From Chromohalobacter nigrandesensis (lineage in GTDB: Bacteria > Pseudomonadota > Gammaproteobacteria > Pseudomonadales > Halomonadaceae): a DNA stretch of 64,000 bases. The stretch lies in NCBI RefSeq assembly GCF_023061285.1, contig NZ_JAKGAM010000005.1, forward strand, positions 124,001-188,000. The letters run 5' to 3'. This document shows, one piece after another, positions 7,968 to 18,182 of the stretch. The notes under the pieces were generated by a model. That model was not told the origin of the DNA, did not search any database, and worked only from the letters and a program-made list of their open reading frames with translations. Positions within the stretch are counted from its first letter, which is position 1; every line of letters begins with the position of its first letter. The position numbers and the translations under genes are program-made.

Positions 7968-9200
7968 ATGTCGCACGATGATGTGTCACCCCGTCTTTCC
8001 ATCCGTGAGGTGCGTGCCATCCTGGCGGTCGCTGAACAGCGGGGGCTTTCCCGGGCTTCCCAGGCGCTCAATATCAGTCAAAGCAGTCTTTCGCGAACCA
8101 TTCATCGTGCCGAATCGACGTTGTCCATAAGCTTGTTTCAGCGGGGATGGAGTGGTGCGGAACCGACGCCCGAGGGCGAGGTCGTGCGTCAACATTGTGC
8201 TCGCCTAGTGGCGGAGATGGGACGTGAACGTGAGGCATTGCTTGGTGCAGGGCTGACCACATTGCCACTGCCTTTCGATGTGACATGGTTGGATCTAGAT
8301 TGCGTATCGGCTGTGGTGCAGACGGGAAAGGCTACCGCGGCGGCCGGGGTGCTCAGTACCTCTCAGTCGCATGTCAGTCGTACGTTGGGCGCCTTGTCCG
8401 TGAGGCTTGGGGTTTCGCTGTTTCAACGTACGGGCGGCGGTCTGAGGGCTGAACCCGTGGCGGAAAGATTGTCGGCGTTGCGCGACCGGCTGCGTGCCCT
8501 GATGCTACCGCTCAATGAGCGACTCGATCGCCTGGCCGGGGAGGTGACCGGACGCGTGGCGGTCGGGATGACGCCGTTCTGTGAGCAGGAGAGGATCACT
8601 CAAGTCTTCGGCGAATTACTGGTGGCGTATCCCCAATTGCATTTGTCCGCGTTGACCGGTAGCTATGTGATGCTCACGGATGCGCTTCGTCGTGGAGAAA
8701 TCGATCTAGTCGTCGGCTTGTTACGGGAAGTTGGTGAGGACGATGAGCTAGTCGAAGTACCGCTTTCCGAAGAAGAAATCACGGTGCTGGCGCGCTCGGA
8801 TCATCCTTGCGCCCAACAGTCTGTATCGATGGAAGACTTGGCACTCCAGACGTGGATCGTGGCACCGGCGGGGACGCCGATACGTGCCTATTTCGAGTCT
8901 CTTTTCCTGAACATGGGGCAAACGCCTCCCGTTCAGCCATGTGAAATCGTGACGTTTCATTTGGCCGAAAGCATGGTTCGCGAAAGTCAGAGTTTGGCGC
9001 TATTGCTCTACTCACCACGTAAAGTCAGGGCGCTGCCGGAGGGACTGGTTCGTGTGACGGTGACGTTGCCGGATAATCGCCGCCGCATTGGTGTGACCTA
9101 TCGGCGTGGCGGAGGGTTGAGCTTTGCTCAGCAGCAGTTCGTCGACGGTTTGGCACGGCGGTTCGCGGCTGATAGCGCCGAGGGAGACGACGCGAGCTAG
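7968..9200 (+). CDS. LysR-type regulator with two N-terminal HTH domains
   Basis: 410-residue LysR-family regulator with the same unusual layout as the protein at 1385-2638. HTH 1 covers residues 10-70 (AEQRGLSRASQALNISQSSL, then LFQRGWSG). HTH 2 covers residues 105-165 (VQTGKATAAAGVLSTSQSHV, then LFQRTGGG). An effector-binding domain starts near GRVAVGMTPF. Divergent from the reductase-oxygenase operon, hence its probable activator or repressor. The second HTH is less canonical than the first. The two double-HTH proteins look related in layout and in the segment after HTH 2 (RLAGEVTGRV versus AWQGEVRGRV), suggesting a common ancestor. Effector unknown. Confidence 0.85.
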   Translation: MSHDDVSPRLSIREVRAILAVAEQRGLSRASQALNISQSSLSRTIHRAESTLSISLFQRGWSGAEPTPEGEVVRQHCARLVAEMGREREALLGAGLTTLPLPFDVTWLDLDCVSAVVQTGKATAAAGVLSTSQSHVSRTLGALSVRLGVSLFQRTGGGLRAEPVAERLSALRDRLRALMLPLNERLDRLAGEVTGRVAVGMTPFCEQERITQVFGELLVAYPQLHLSALTGSYVMLTDALRRGEIDLVVGLLREVGEDDELVEVPLSEEEITVLARSDHPCAQQSVSMEDLALQTWIVAPAGTPIRAYFESLFLNMGQTPPVQPCEIVTFHLAESMVRESQSLALLLYSPRKVRALPEGLVRVTVTLPDNRRRIGVTYRRGGGLSFAQQQFVDGLARRFAADSAEGDDAS

Positions 9201-9206
9201 AGGCAT

Positions 9207-9234
9207 GACAGGGAAGCCGAAGGCATCCCCTGTC
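9207..9234. terminator. hairpin between converging genes
   Basis: Stem GACAGGGA (9207-9214) pairs with TCCCCTGTC (9226-9234) with one bulge, and an inner GCC-GAA-GGC extends the hairpin. It sits between the LysR stop and the monooxygenase stop and can serve both directions. No strong T run follows. Confidence 0.5.
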
Positions 9235-9249
9235 GCCTGCTTGCTGCCC

Positions 9250-10854
9250 TCAGGCGCCGACCGCTAATTTCAGTATACCGGTTGCATCGAGGTCATCGGA
9301 GAGTGTGTCGCCGGCCCAGGCAACGAACTGATCGGGGCGCACAAGAATGAGCGTTGCACCGTAGTCGGCCGTTTCGTCTCCTGTTCCTGGTGCAGTGCTT
9401 TCAATGACCGTCAATGGGATATTCAACCGCGCCGCTTCATCGGCAAAACGCGCGGCAGCGTTCGATTGCCCGAGTGCGATGAGCGAGAACCCCGTGCCGA
9501 GCCGATCATGAGTCGTTCCACCCTCGGGCAAGGCGCGTGGCGCGAGGTGGTAGCCTGCTCGGGCGGTAAAGCTATGCGCTCCTTTCGCGCTGGCGGTGCC
9601 GTCCCGAGGGCCGGCCACGATGCGAGATCCACGGTAGTTGGGTTGGAAATCGCCGACCTCGTTGACGGCACCGTGGGCGCGGGCGGACCAGACGGCCTCG
9701 AATTCGGCCCGATTCGTGGCCGGATCGTAGGTTGCCAAGAAATCACGGTCGGTCTCGATGGACTTCTCGATGAAGTCCTTGGCGGTGGACCAGAAGACCG
9801 GCCGGCGTTCGGCATCGTAGGAGGTCAGCAACTCGGGGCCGCCCCAGCCCTGGAGGAGCGCGGTAAGTTTCCAGCCGAGGTTGCGGGCATCCTCGAAGCC
9901 GGTGTTGATGCCGTAACCGCCATAAGGCGGGTGGTTATGCGCCGCGTCCCCGGCGATGAAGGTGCGCCCACTGCCGTAACTGTCGGCGATGGCGACACGA
10001 CAATCCCAGAACCCGCGATGGCGGATATCCATGTCGATGGACTGGCCGACAGCGCGCTCGATGTATCCCTGGAAGTCGAAGGTCTCCGGGTCGGCGCCTG
10101 CTGGCACGGGTGCGTGAAAGAAAAATTCTCCTTCCAAATCGACGCGCCCGAAGAACATCCAATAGCCCTGGAGATCCGGATGCAGGACATTGAAAAAGCT
10201 TTTGCCGGGATGCTTGTCCAGCAGGGCGCGATGCAGCGTATCGGACTGAAAGACCAGCAGGACCATCAAGCGATCATGATCGAAAACGGTTTGTGTCAGG
10301 CCGGCGGATTCGCGCACCACCGAGCGGCTGCCATCCGCGCCGACCGCATAGGCGGCGCGGAATACGCTGTCCGTGCCGGAAGCGCGGTCGCGAACAGTGA
10401 CGTTAACGCCTTCGTCTTCCTCGCGCACATCACGCACTTCCCGGCGGGTCAGCAGCGTCACGCTGTCCAGAGAGGCCGCCCGGGCGCGCAGGACGTCCTC
10501 GGTGGCGTACTGCGGCAGCCGCTCGTTGTCGGCGCCGTAATAGGCGTGGACGAGTTCGCGCTTCATCCAGTCATAGTGATAGTCCCCCAGCAGTGTGCCG
10601 TAGCTGGTCAAGCCGCCAATACCGAAGTTGGCCGGCACGGTGCGGGCTGCGCGCAGTTCTGATTCGGCGCCCCAGGCGCGGAAATGTTCCATCGTGCGTT
10701 GCGTCAGGTTCTGCCCTTTGGGTACGCGTTGTGGAGTAGGGTGCTTTTCGATCACCAGAACGGTGATGCCGCACTGACCCAACTCTATCGCCAGCCCCAT
10801 GCCGACGGGCCCACCGCCTGAGATGATGACATCCGCATCTTGTTTGTTTTTCAT
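9250..10854 (-). CDS. FAD-dependent aromatic hydroxylase (MhpA/phenol hydroxylase-like)
   Basis: 534-residue class A flavoprotein monooxygenase that would add a hydroxyl group ortho to a phenol using NAD(P)H. Visible motifs: FAD-binding GGGPVGMGLA (about residues 13-22), the mid DG motif VGADGSRSVVR, and the second FAD motif GDAAHNHPPYGGYGIN. The start at 10854 overlaps the IclR stop as ATGA; the open frame further upstream is a shadow of IclR. It is the last gene of an operon with a TAXI TRAP transporter and IclR. The transporter probably imports the phenolic acid this enzyme hydroxylates. The family does not allow a firm substrate; 3-hydroxyphenylpropionate-, resorcinol- or benzoate-type phenols are candidates. 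Confidence 0.85.
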   Translation of the reverse strand: MKNKQDADVIISGGGPVGMGLAIELGQCGITVLVIEKHPTPQRVPKGQNLTQRTMEHFRAWGAESELRAARTVPANFGIGGLTSYGTLLGDYHYDWMKRELVHAYYGADNERLPQYATEDVLRARAASLDSVTLLTRREVRDVREEDEGVNVTVRDRASGTDSVFRAAYAVGADGSRSVVRESAGLTQTVFDHDRLMVLLVFQSDTLHRALLDKHPGKSFFNVLHPDLQGYWMFFGRVDLEGEFFFHAPVPAGADPETFDFQGYIERAVGQSIDMDIRHRGFWDCRVAIADSYGSGRTFIAGDAAHNHPPYGGYGINTGFEDARNLGWKLTALLQGWGGPELLTSYDAERRPVFWSTAKDFIEKSIETDRDFLATYDPATNRAEFEAVWSARAHGAVNEVGDFQPNYRGSRIVAGPRDGTASAKGAHSFTARAGYHLAPRALPEGGTTHDRLGTGFSLIALGQSNAAARFADEAARLNIPLTVIESTAPGTGDETADYGATLILVRPDQFVAWAGDTLSDDLDATGILKLAVGA

Positions 10855-11672
10855 TGGTTCTGAGCTTCCTCTTGAATTGGGAGATTTGATGGGGCCTCGC
10901 CGGTACGGCGGGCCTGTCGCAGCGATACGGTGATGCTGTTGGCGGCGGCTGGGACTGCCTGCGTGGTAAGGGCCTGTAATTCGCGTGGGCAGTCTTCCTG
11001 GCGCATGGTCATGCACAGCGCGCCGGTGGGTTCTGCGGCCTCGTCGAAAATCGGCGAGGCGACACCGACGACACCGGGAGTGACCTCACCGAACGCGATG
11101 GCGTAGCCGTTCCGACGAACCATGCGCAGCGCTGAGACTTGCTCGGAGATATAGGCTTTACGGGCTTCCTCGGGGCTTTCAGGCGCGAAGGATTCGATGA
11201 TCTTGCGCGCCTTGCGGGATTGCAGGTGGGCGAGGATTGTGCGTGCAATGGCACCCCGGTTCATGGGCATGACGCGGCCGCGTGGGTAGCTGCTGAGCGG
11301 GGCCTCAAGCGACGTTTCCGAGTGCATGCAGAGAAGCCGATTGCGGTACCAACGCACGAGAAAGGCGGTACAGGCGAACTGCTCGGTTAGCCGCTCGACG
11401 ACGGGCCGCCCGATACCGACAAGGCGGTCGGACAACCGAAGGAGATGATCCATCTCGACGATCTTGGGGCCGAGCGTATAGATGCCATGCCCATTGGAGG
11501 CGAGCATGCCTGAATCGGTGAGGACCTTGAGATAGCGGTAGAGCGTCGGACGTGGATAACCGAGCACGGTCATCATGTCGTCCGACGACCATTCCGGACG
11601 TGTTTCGGTGAAAATGTCGAGGATCGACATCAGCCGTATGAGGCTTGAAGAGGCGCTTCCTTCGGCCACCAA
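10851..11672 (-). CDS. IclR-family transcriptional regulator
   Basis: 273-residue regulator with an N-terminal winged helix (about residues 8-65, SLIRLMSILDIF through PTLYRYLKVLTDSGML) and a C-terminal effector-binding domain (about 85-250). IclR proteins often govern aromatic pathways (PobR, PcaU, MhpR). It sits inside the operon, directly after the permease stop with no gap and coupled by ATGA to the hydroxylase gene. It is therefore co-transcribed with the genes it most likely controls, an autoregulated arrangement. Effector unknown, presumably the imported aromatic acid. Confidence 0.88.
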   Translation of the reverse strand: MVAEGSASSSLIRLMSILDIFTETRPEWSSDDMMTVLGYPRPTLYRYLKVLTDSGMLASNGHGIYTLGPKIVEMDHLLRLSDRLVGIGRPVVERLTEQFACTAFLVRWYRNRLLCMHSETSLEAPLSSYPRGRVMPMNRGAIARTILAHLQSRKARKIIESFAPESPEEARKAYISEQVSALRMVRRNGYAIAFGEVTPGVVGVASPIFDEAAEPTGALCMTMRQEDCPRELQALTTQAVPAAANSITVSLRQARRTGEAPSNLPIQEEAQNQ

Positions 11673-13643
11673 TCAACTCCTTCCAGATAGACTCGGGGTT
11701 AGCCGAGTGCGAAATATGAGAACCACGCCTGCGAAGATGGCGAGCAGGTTGACCAGATAGCCACCCCAACCCAGCGAAACCGGTAAGATGCCCGCCAACG
11801 CAATCATGCCCAGAAGCACTCGTTCCACGATGCCGAGGTGCCGGGTGAGATAACCGTAAATGGCGCCGGTCGCGAACCAGACTCCCACCAGGGCCCCGAT
11901 GAGTTGCCATATGATGTCGATAGGATCGGCCTGCATGACCAGCCCCGGTTCAAATACCATGACGAAGGGGATCAGGTAGGCCACCCAGCCCATGCGAAAC
12001 GCTTGCCAACCGGTCTTCATCACTTCGGCCCCGGCCATGGTTGCAGCGGTAAAGCTTGCCAAGGCGACGGGGGGCGTGATCATCGACAGCATGCCGAAGT
12101 AGAGCAAGAACATGTGCGCAGCGATGGGTTCGATCCCGGCACGCACGAGTGCGGGGCCGATCAGGCTGGCCAGAAGCACGTAGACCCCGACGGTGGGCAT
12201 TCCCATGCCCAGCACGACACTGACAAGTGCTGAAATAAGCAGCAGCAACATCAGGCTACCTTCCGCCATCGCCACCAGGTTCAGGGTCAGGGAGAACGCC
12301 AGGCCCGAGATGTTCAGGACGCCAATGACCATCCCGGCGGCAGAAGCGATGATGACGATCTCGATCATGCCCTTGCCCGCGTCGGGAAAGGCGCGCAGCA
12401 GGTCGCCCAGGCGGCTGCGTTTACCACGATAGGGCAGGAACAGCGCTAAAACGGCCAATGCCAGAGCGGCCGCGAGCGCGGCAAGTTCCGGGCGCCAGTT
12501 CAGGCCGAAGAGACCGAAGATGAGGATGACGAAGGGGGCGACGAACTGCCAACCGTCCGCTAAGACGTGCCGCAGCGGGCGAATTTCCACGTCGTCGGGC
12601 AATGACATGCCGTTCGATGCGGCGTGGGCATCGATGTAGAAGAAGATCGCCAGGTAATAGAGTAGTGAAGGGATTACCGCAGCCAAGATTACGGTGGCGA
12701 AAGAGATCTGGAGAAACTCGGCCATCAAGAAGGCAGCTGCCCCCATGATCGGCGGTGCAAGCTGCCCGCCGGTAGACGACAGGGCTTCGATGGCGGCGGC
12801 CATGTGGGGTTTGTATCCTGCTCGGCGCATTAGCGGCAGGGTGACGCCGCCCGACGCCGCCACATTGGCGACGGCGCTGCCCGAGACGCTGCCGAACAGA
12901 AAAGATGAAACCACTGCAATCTTTGCGGCTCCACCTCTGGAGCGCCCGACCAACGCCAGAGCCAAGTCGTTGAAGAACGCGCTACCGCCGGAACTGACGA
13001 GGAGCTGGCCGAGGAAGATGAACGAAAACACCATGCTGGCCGTCACCATCAGTGGTAAGCCGATCAGACCGTTGGTATCCATGACCACATAGATTGCAAG
13101 TCGGTCCCATAGGATTTGTCGCGTCATCCCGAAGGGGAGCAGGTAACCGACGAGGCCATAGGCTAAGAACAGGGCAACGATGATGGTCAGTCCTGGCCCG
13201 GTCAGCCGGCGCACGGCCTCGATCGTCAGCAAGCCGATGACCAGGCTGACGATCAGACCGTCCACAGGCCGATAGACCAATTCATTGACGATCGTGGGAT
13301 AGCTCAGGGCGATATAGCCGGCGGCACAAAAGCCTGCCAGTGCCAGGAGCGGATCGAGGAAACGAAGCCGTCCGGTGAAGCGGGGAGCCACGAGGAAGGT
13401 CATGCCGAGCGCGAAGGCGAGGATCGCGGCCAGATACTGTTCGGTATAAAGGCTGAGCCCCAGTAACTGTGGGACATCGAGCGCTTGAAGAATGGCACAG
13501 AGGGTCATGATCGTGGCCAGCGTCATCGTCAGCAGGCCATAGGAAGTAGGTTGCCGCGGAGTGCCTGGAGACGAGGTAGTCATGGCTGTATCCATCAATC
13601 GGAAATTGGCGAGGTTAAGATCGCGCGGTGTGGGCACGGACAT
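11673..13643 (-). CDS. TRAP transporter fused 4TM/12TM permease (TAXI type)
   Basis: 656-residue fused small-plus-large TRAP permease. The N-terminal third holds the DctQ-like helices, and the DctM-like part begins near residue 120 (LTGPGLTIIVALFLAYGLVGYLLPFG). Family motifs include SVSGSAVANVAASG (about residues 253-266) and STGGQLAPPIMGAAAFLMAE. The start MSVPTPRDLNLAN has GGGAG nine bases upstream; two internal Mets (residues 17 and 21) are possible. It pairs with the TAXI receptor 53 bases upstream. This transporter class takes up organic acids, with substrate known for few members; here it probably supplies the downstream hydroxylase. Confidence 0.92.
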   Translation of the reverse strand: MSVPTPRDLNLANFRLMDTAMTTSSPGTPRQPTSYGLLTMTLATIMTLCAILQALDVPQLLGLSLYTEQYLAAILAFALGMTFLVAPRFTGRLRFLDPLLALAGFCAAGYIALSYPTIVNELVYRPVDGLIVSLVIGLLTIEAVRRLTGPGLTIIVALFLAYGLVGYLLPFGMTRQILWDRLAIYVVMDTNGLIGLPLMVTASMVFSFIFLGQLLVSSGGSAFFNDLALALVGRSRGGAAKIAVVSSFLFGSVSGSAVANVAASGGVTLPLMRRAGYKPHMAAAIEALSSTGGQLAPPIMGAAAFLMAEFLQISFATVILAAVIPSLLYYLAIFFYIDAHAASNGMSLPDDVEIRPLRHVLADGWQFVAPFVILIFGLFGLNWRPELAALAAALALAVLALFLPYRGKRSRLGDLLRAFPDAGKGMIEIVIIASAAGMVIGVLNISGLAFSLTLNLVAMAEGSLMLLLLISALVSVVLGMGMPTVGVYVLLASLIGPALVRAGIEPIAAHMFLLYFGMLSMITPPVALASFTAATMAGAEVMKTGWQAFRMGWVAYLIPFVMVFEPGLVMQADPIDIIWQLIGALVGVWFATGAIYGYLTRHLGIVERVLLGMIALAGILPVSLGWGGYLVNLLAIFAGVVLIFRTRLTPSLSGRS

Positions 13644-13696
13644 GGTTAAAATCTCCCACGGACAAGCCAGGTGCCATGCCCGTGGGTATGCGCGTC

Positions 13697-14653
13697 TTAG
13701 TTGTCAGTTCTTTCTTCGGTGTCCAATACGCTGAGTGCGCCGGGGTGGTAGGGCACGTCGATATCGACATACATGGCGTCGGGATCCATGTCCTGAAATG
13801 CACCGAAGGAGTCGACAAGCGCCTGCTTGTTGTCGCGGAGGATCGTGACGATACGCGCGACTTCTTCATCAGGGACGTGGGTCCCTACCACTAGCATGTA
13901 GTCATAGGCCATCATCGGCATGGGGCCATCAATGCCCGTTAGGCCTTCACGTGGCTCGATGGTATCCACGTAGGCTTGGGGAATGACGTCTTGAAGGCGC
14001 GCTTCCGCCTCGTCGCTTTCAGGCAAAGGGAGGAAATGGATGCCACCCACAGAGGCGTCAGCTTCCGTCACCTTGCCGGACCCTGCGGCGAAGAAGGCGC
14101 CATCGGCTTGGCCTGTTACGAAAGCGTTAACCCCGCGCACGATATTAGGCACCATGACTTGTTCGATGTCGGACGGCTCGAGCCCGCCAGCGGCGAGTAT
14201 CGCGTCTAGCACGCGATTCATCGTGGCTTGGCTGGTGAAGCCATAGGTGACGGAATGTCCGGCCAGGTCAGCAACCGTCTGTATACCGCTATCGTCCCGA
14301 ACGAAGACTCCTACCCGAAACGGATAGAGTCGCGCGGCAGGCGCAATATTTTCTAGAGCGTGGCCTTCGAAGTATCCATTTCCAGAAACCGCGTCGCTGA
14401 CCTCGATGGCATTGGCAATGCCGAGGTCAAGTTCCCCCATGTCGATCAGAGGTAGGTAAGAGCTGGTACCCGCACTGGGTTGCACCAGTGCGTCAATGCC
14501 GTTTTCCGATAGAACGCGTGCAATCGCGGCGCCCATGGAATACCCGCTGGTGCCCTGGCCCATCGTACCGATGCCCAGTTGCTGTGCCTGCGTCGCCGAC
14601 GCGAACAGGAGAAGCGCCGCAAAAGCGACAGTTTTTGTTTTGAAATAACTCAT
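13697..14653 (-). CDS. TAXI-family TRAP solute receptor
   Basis: 318-residue periplasmic protein with a signal peptide (about residues 1-23, ending ATQAQQ) and the TAXI fold: GIGTMGQGTSGYSMGAAIAR after the signal, then the VQPSAGTSSYLPLID segment that lines the ligand site. First gene of the four-gene operon permease-IclR-hydroxylase. Length is normal for the family. The ligand cannot be read from sequence. Operon membership suggests an aromatic acid; glutamate-like ligands are known for other TAXI proteins. Confidence 0.9.
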   Translation of the reverse strand: MSYFKTKTVAFAALLLFASATQAQQLGIGTMGQGTSGYSMGAAIARVLSENGIDALVQPSAGTSSYLPLIDMGELDLGIANAIEVSDAVSGNGYFEGHALENIAPAARLYPFRVGVFVRDDSGIQTVADLAGHSVTYGFTSQATMNRVLDAILAAGGLEPSDIEQVMVPNIVRGVNAFVTGQADGAFFAAGSGKVTEADASVGGIHFLPLPESDEAEARLQDVIPQAYVDTIEPREGLTGIDGPMPMMAYDYMLVVGTHVPDEEVARIVTILRDNKQALVDSFGAFQDMDPDAMYVDIDVPYHPGALSVLDTEERTDN

Positions 14654-14701
14654 GTTGCCTCCTAAGACCTTCGCAAACGGCTTATGCCATGCTAGGACTT
14701 T

Positions 14702-14740
14702 TGATTGTGTAATAATCTCGTATTTTGAGACATTATCAAT
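14702..14740 (-). promoter_or_regulatory. imperfect palindrome upstream of the TAXI operon
   Basis: The AT-rich segment before the receptor gene contains a quasi-palindrome: ATTGTGTAATAATCTC (14704-14719) and GAGACATTATCAAT (14727-14740), separated by seven bases. IclR-type operators are imperfect palindromes of this size, so it is a candidate site for the IclR protein of the operon. Role inferred from position. Confidence 0.35.
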
Positions 14741-14850
14741 TTGTTTATGAGACCAAGAGTTAATTCTTCAGAAAAAGGTGATGTTCGGGCGGGGAAGCCA
14801 GCGTGAGCCTGAGTATCGCTCAATCATCTGGACTGTCGGTTCAAGATGAC

Positions 14851-14879
14851 GGCGCCCCAAGATCTGCCGTTGGGGCGCC
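14851..14879 (-). terminator. terminator after gfa
   Basis: Perfect 10-base stem GGCGCCCCAA (14851-14860) and TTGGGGCGCC (14870-14879) with a nine-base loop, 34 bases past the gfa stop. No T run follows, so it could also be a protected 3' end. Confidence 0.5.
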
Positions 14880-14912
14880 CGATAGTGTCTGTAGGTAGGA
14901 GGGTAATTGGCG

Positions 14913-15482
14913 TCACAGCACCCCTTTAGCTTTAGCCATATGGATGGCGATAGTATCCATCAGCGGTGGCGACAAGCAGTCATAGGGCTCCAGGCCCAGT
15001 TCCTTGAGTCGGCTACGTACCTGGTTCATGTTGTCCGGATCGGCTCCCGACTCGATGATCGAGGAGACAAAGGCGGCGAACTCCGGCGCTGCCCAGCCGG
15101 TATCGTTGGAGAGTTCCGTGTGGATGAAGTCCAGACCATGGAAAGGATGGCCGGTATCCTCGATGCGTCCGAACATATGGGCCCCGCACTGGGTACAGGC
15201 ATGTCGCTGGATGGCTGCGGAGGTATCGACGACTTCCAGTTTGTCTTCATTTTCGGTGACACTGAGGCTGTCGCGGGGTACCACGGCTACCATCGAGAAC
15301 AGGGCCCCTTCGGGCTTCCAGCACTTGGTACATCCACACACATGATTATGGGCGCATTGTGCTTTAACGGTTACCTCGACGGGGTTGTCGGTACAGCGGC
15401 AATGCAGTGAGGCGCCTTGGAAACTGTCGCTGCCGGCGCGCACACCGTTGTCAACGGCGGGATGGATCTTGATATTGCTCAT
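14913..15482 (-). CDS. gfa: S-(hydroxymethyl)glutathione synthase (formaldehyde-activating enzyme)
   Basis: 189-residue zinc protein of the GFA family, the usual length. It promotes the joining of formaldehyde and glutathione for AdhC to oxidise. Zinc ligand clusters are visible: CRC near residues 28-30, [12 protein letters not shown] (about 43-54) and CTQCG (about 95-99). It lies 200 bases downstream of adhC on the same strand, and between two aromatic demethylation clusters. Formaldehyde made by the P450 and VanAB-type enzymes is its likely substrate in vivo. The catalytic need for this enzyme has been debated, since the reaction also runs spontaneously. Confidence 0.9.
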   Translation of the reverse strand: MSNIKIHPAVDNGVRAGSDSFQGASLHCRCTDNPVEVTVKAQCAHNHVCGCTKCWKPEGALFSMVAVVPRDSLSVTENEDKLEVVDTSAAIQRHACTQCGAHMFGRIEDTGHPFHGLDFIHTELSNDTGWAAPEFAAFVSSIIESGADPDNMNQVRSRLKELGLEPYDCLSPPLMDTIAIHMAKAKGVL

Positions 15483-15682
15483 GGAGGGGCTCCTCAGAAA
15501 GTGGTCATTGCACTAGTTGTGGTGGTGTGGAGTCTGGCTCGCTCTCGCCATTCTTGGTAGGGCGTCGAGATTGCTTCCTGTTTGCTATTCTCCAGATTCA
15601 TGGGGTTCCATTTCTCTTGCTTTCAGCACTGCGTTCACCTCTGTCGTCTTGGGAGAGTCTGCACCTGCTGGTCATTTCCCCG
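15483..15682 (-). other. spacer between adhC and gfa
   Basis: 200 bases without a coding signal. No strong hairpin was found. gfa has a plausible ribosome site (GGAG in gaggagcccctccat read on the minus strand) and may have its own promoter here. Confidence 0.3.
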
Positions 15683-16804
<1,122 letters not shown>

Positions 16805-16820
16805 TTATAAATGCGAGGAT

Positions 16821-16891
16821 AAAGTTTTAGGAAAAGATAAATATCTAGATTGATTACCTAATGGCGTGCTGCCTTTTAGGCCTAAAACTTT
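16821..16891 (-). promoter_or_regulatory. candidate operator upstream of adhC
   Basis: A perfect 14-base palindrome TTTTAGGCCTAAAA lies at 16875-16888. In addition AAAGTTTTAGG (16821-16831) and CCTAAAACTTT (16881-16891) form an 11-base inverted repeat 49 bases apart. The block lies 29-99 bases upstream of the adhC ATG, where a regulator would act. The protein is unknown; no FrmR-like gene is adjacent. Confidence 0.5.
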
Positions 16892-16946
16892 GTTGCGAAT
16901 TTAAGGGAAGTATTCGTGAATGACTTCTAATTATATGCATATCAGT

Positions 16947-18182
16947 CTAGTTGTTAATGAGAAGCTTAAGATCGAAGTCAGGGTCTTCTATCTGCTCTTT
17001 AGTGGCGGATGCAGACCCTTCAATGAGTTTCCTGGCTAGTAAATGGTCGGCAGGTGAGTTGACCGACTCTACAGCCAGCAATCTATCGCCCCGCAGGCAG
17101 AATACTGAAAATCCTCTTTTGCCTGCTTGCTGGCGACGAACTGTCTGGTCATGACCCGCCGAAAGGCCGGCAATTTGCAGCTTGGTATCGAACTGGTCGC
17201 TCCAGAACCAGGGGACCTTGGTGTAGGCGATGCTCTGGCCCGTCAGTCTTTGAGCCAGGGTGCGCGCCTGGTCTACTGCGTTCTGCACCGATTCGAGCCG
17301 CACCCTGGCTGCGTCTGAAAAAGCGCTGGGGTAGCTGGCACAATCGCCGATGGCGGATATTGCCGGATCCGAGGTGGCTAGGTATTCATCGACCACGATG
17401 CCGTTGTCGACCTGCAGCCCGGACGCACGCGCCAGGGAGTCATTGGGGACGACGCCGACACCGGTCATGACAAGATCCGCATCGATTCGATCCTCATTCT
17501 CCAGCTCCACGCCACATACGTGGCCAGATGCATCTCCGAGAACTTCATTCACTTGAGCGTCGCAGCGAAATACCACGCCTTGCTCGCGATGCAATGCTGC
17601 CAAATAGTCAGCTGTGTCATTCGACAAGGCACGTGAGAAAGGACGAGATGCGGCTTCGACGACGGTCACTGTTATGCCCAGTTGCGCCGCTACTGCGGCG
17701 AACTCCATGCCGATGAAGCCCGCCCCTATAACGACGGCCTTTCGGCAACCGCTTAGGCGGTCACGTACCTGTTGAGCATCGGCCAGGCTTCTGAGTTCGC
17801 ACACGCCTTCAAGCTCGATGCCAGGTAACGGTAAGCGGCGATTGCTCGCCCCGGTCGCCAGGACGAGATGATCGTAACTGAGGACCTCGTTGGAAGAGAG
17901 TCGAACCTGGCGCTGCTCTCGTTCAACTGAGTCGACGCATACGCCTTCGTAATATTCGATCTTCTTCTCCTGGAAGAAAGTCGACGGGCGAAACTGCAGA
18001 TTGTCCGGTTCGACTTTTCCCAGGAGATAAGCTTTCGAAAGCGGGGGACGCTGGTAAGGGACACATGCCTCCTCGCCCACCAGTACGATACGCCCCGCAT
18101 ACTCCAGGTCTCGCAGCGAGACGGCGAGTTGTAGTCCCGCCTGTCCGGCCCCTACGATGACGCAGCATGGTTGCACGCTCAT
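16947..18182 (-). CDS. NADH:ferredoxin reductase of the P450 system
   Basis: 411-residue FAD/NAD reductase of the putidaredoxin reductase/HaPuR type. FAD motif VIVGAGQAGLQLAVSLRD lies at the N-terminus, the NAD motif VIGAGFIGMEFAAVAAQLG near residue 148, and a second FAD motif ISAIGDCASYP near residue 275. The start at 18182 overlaps the ferredoxin stop as ATGA; the longer open frame is a shadow of the ferredoxin gene. It passes electrons from NADH to the 2Fe-2S ferredoxin encoded just upstream, which feeds the P450. It is the last of the three genes P450-ferredoxin-reductase. Confidence 0.9.
   Translation of the reverse strand: MSVQPCCVIVGAGQAGLQLAVSLRDLEYAGRIVLVGEEACVPYQRPPLSKAYLLGKVEPDNLQFRPSTFFQEKKIEYYEGVCVDSVEREQRQVRLSSNEVLSYDHLVLATGASNRRLPLPGIELEGVCELRSLADAQQVRDRLSGCRKAVVIGAGFIGMEFAAVAAQLGITVTVVEAASRPFSRALSNDTADYLAALHREQGVVFRCDAQVNEVLGDASGHVCGVELENEDRIDADLVMTGVGVVPNDSLARASGLQVDNGIVVDEYLATSDPAISAIGDCASYPSAFSDAARVRLESVQNAVDQARTLAQRLTGQSIAYTKVPWFWSDQFDTKLQIAGLSAGHDQTVRRQQAGKRGFSVFCLRGDRLLAVESVNSPADHLLARKLIEGSASATKEQIEDPDFDLKLLINN

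Noticed and set aside
9466-10662. 398-codon plus-strand open frame
   Set aside because: Antisense to the FAD hydroxylase; high-G+C shadow, no family features.
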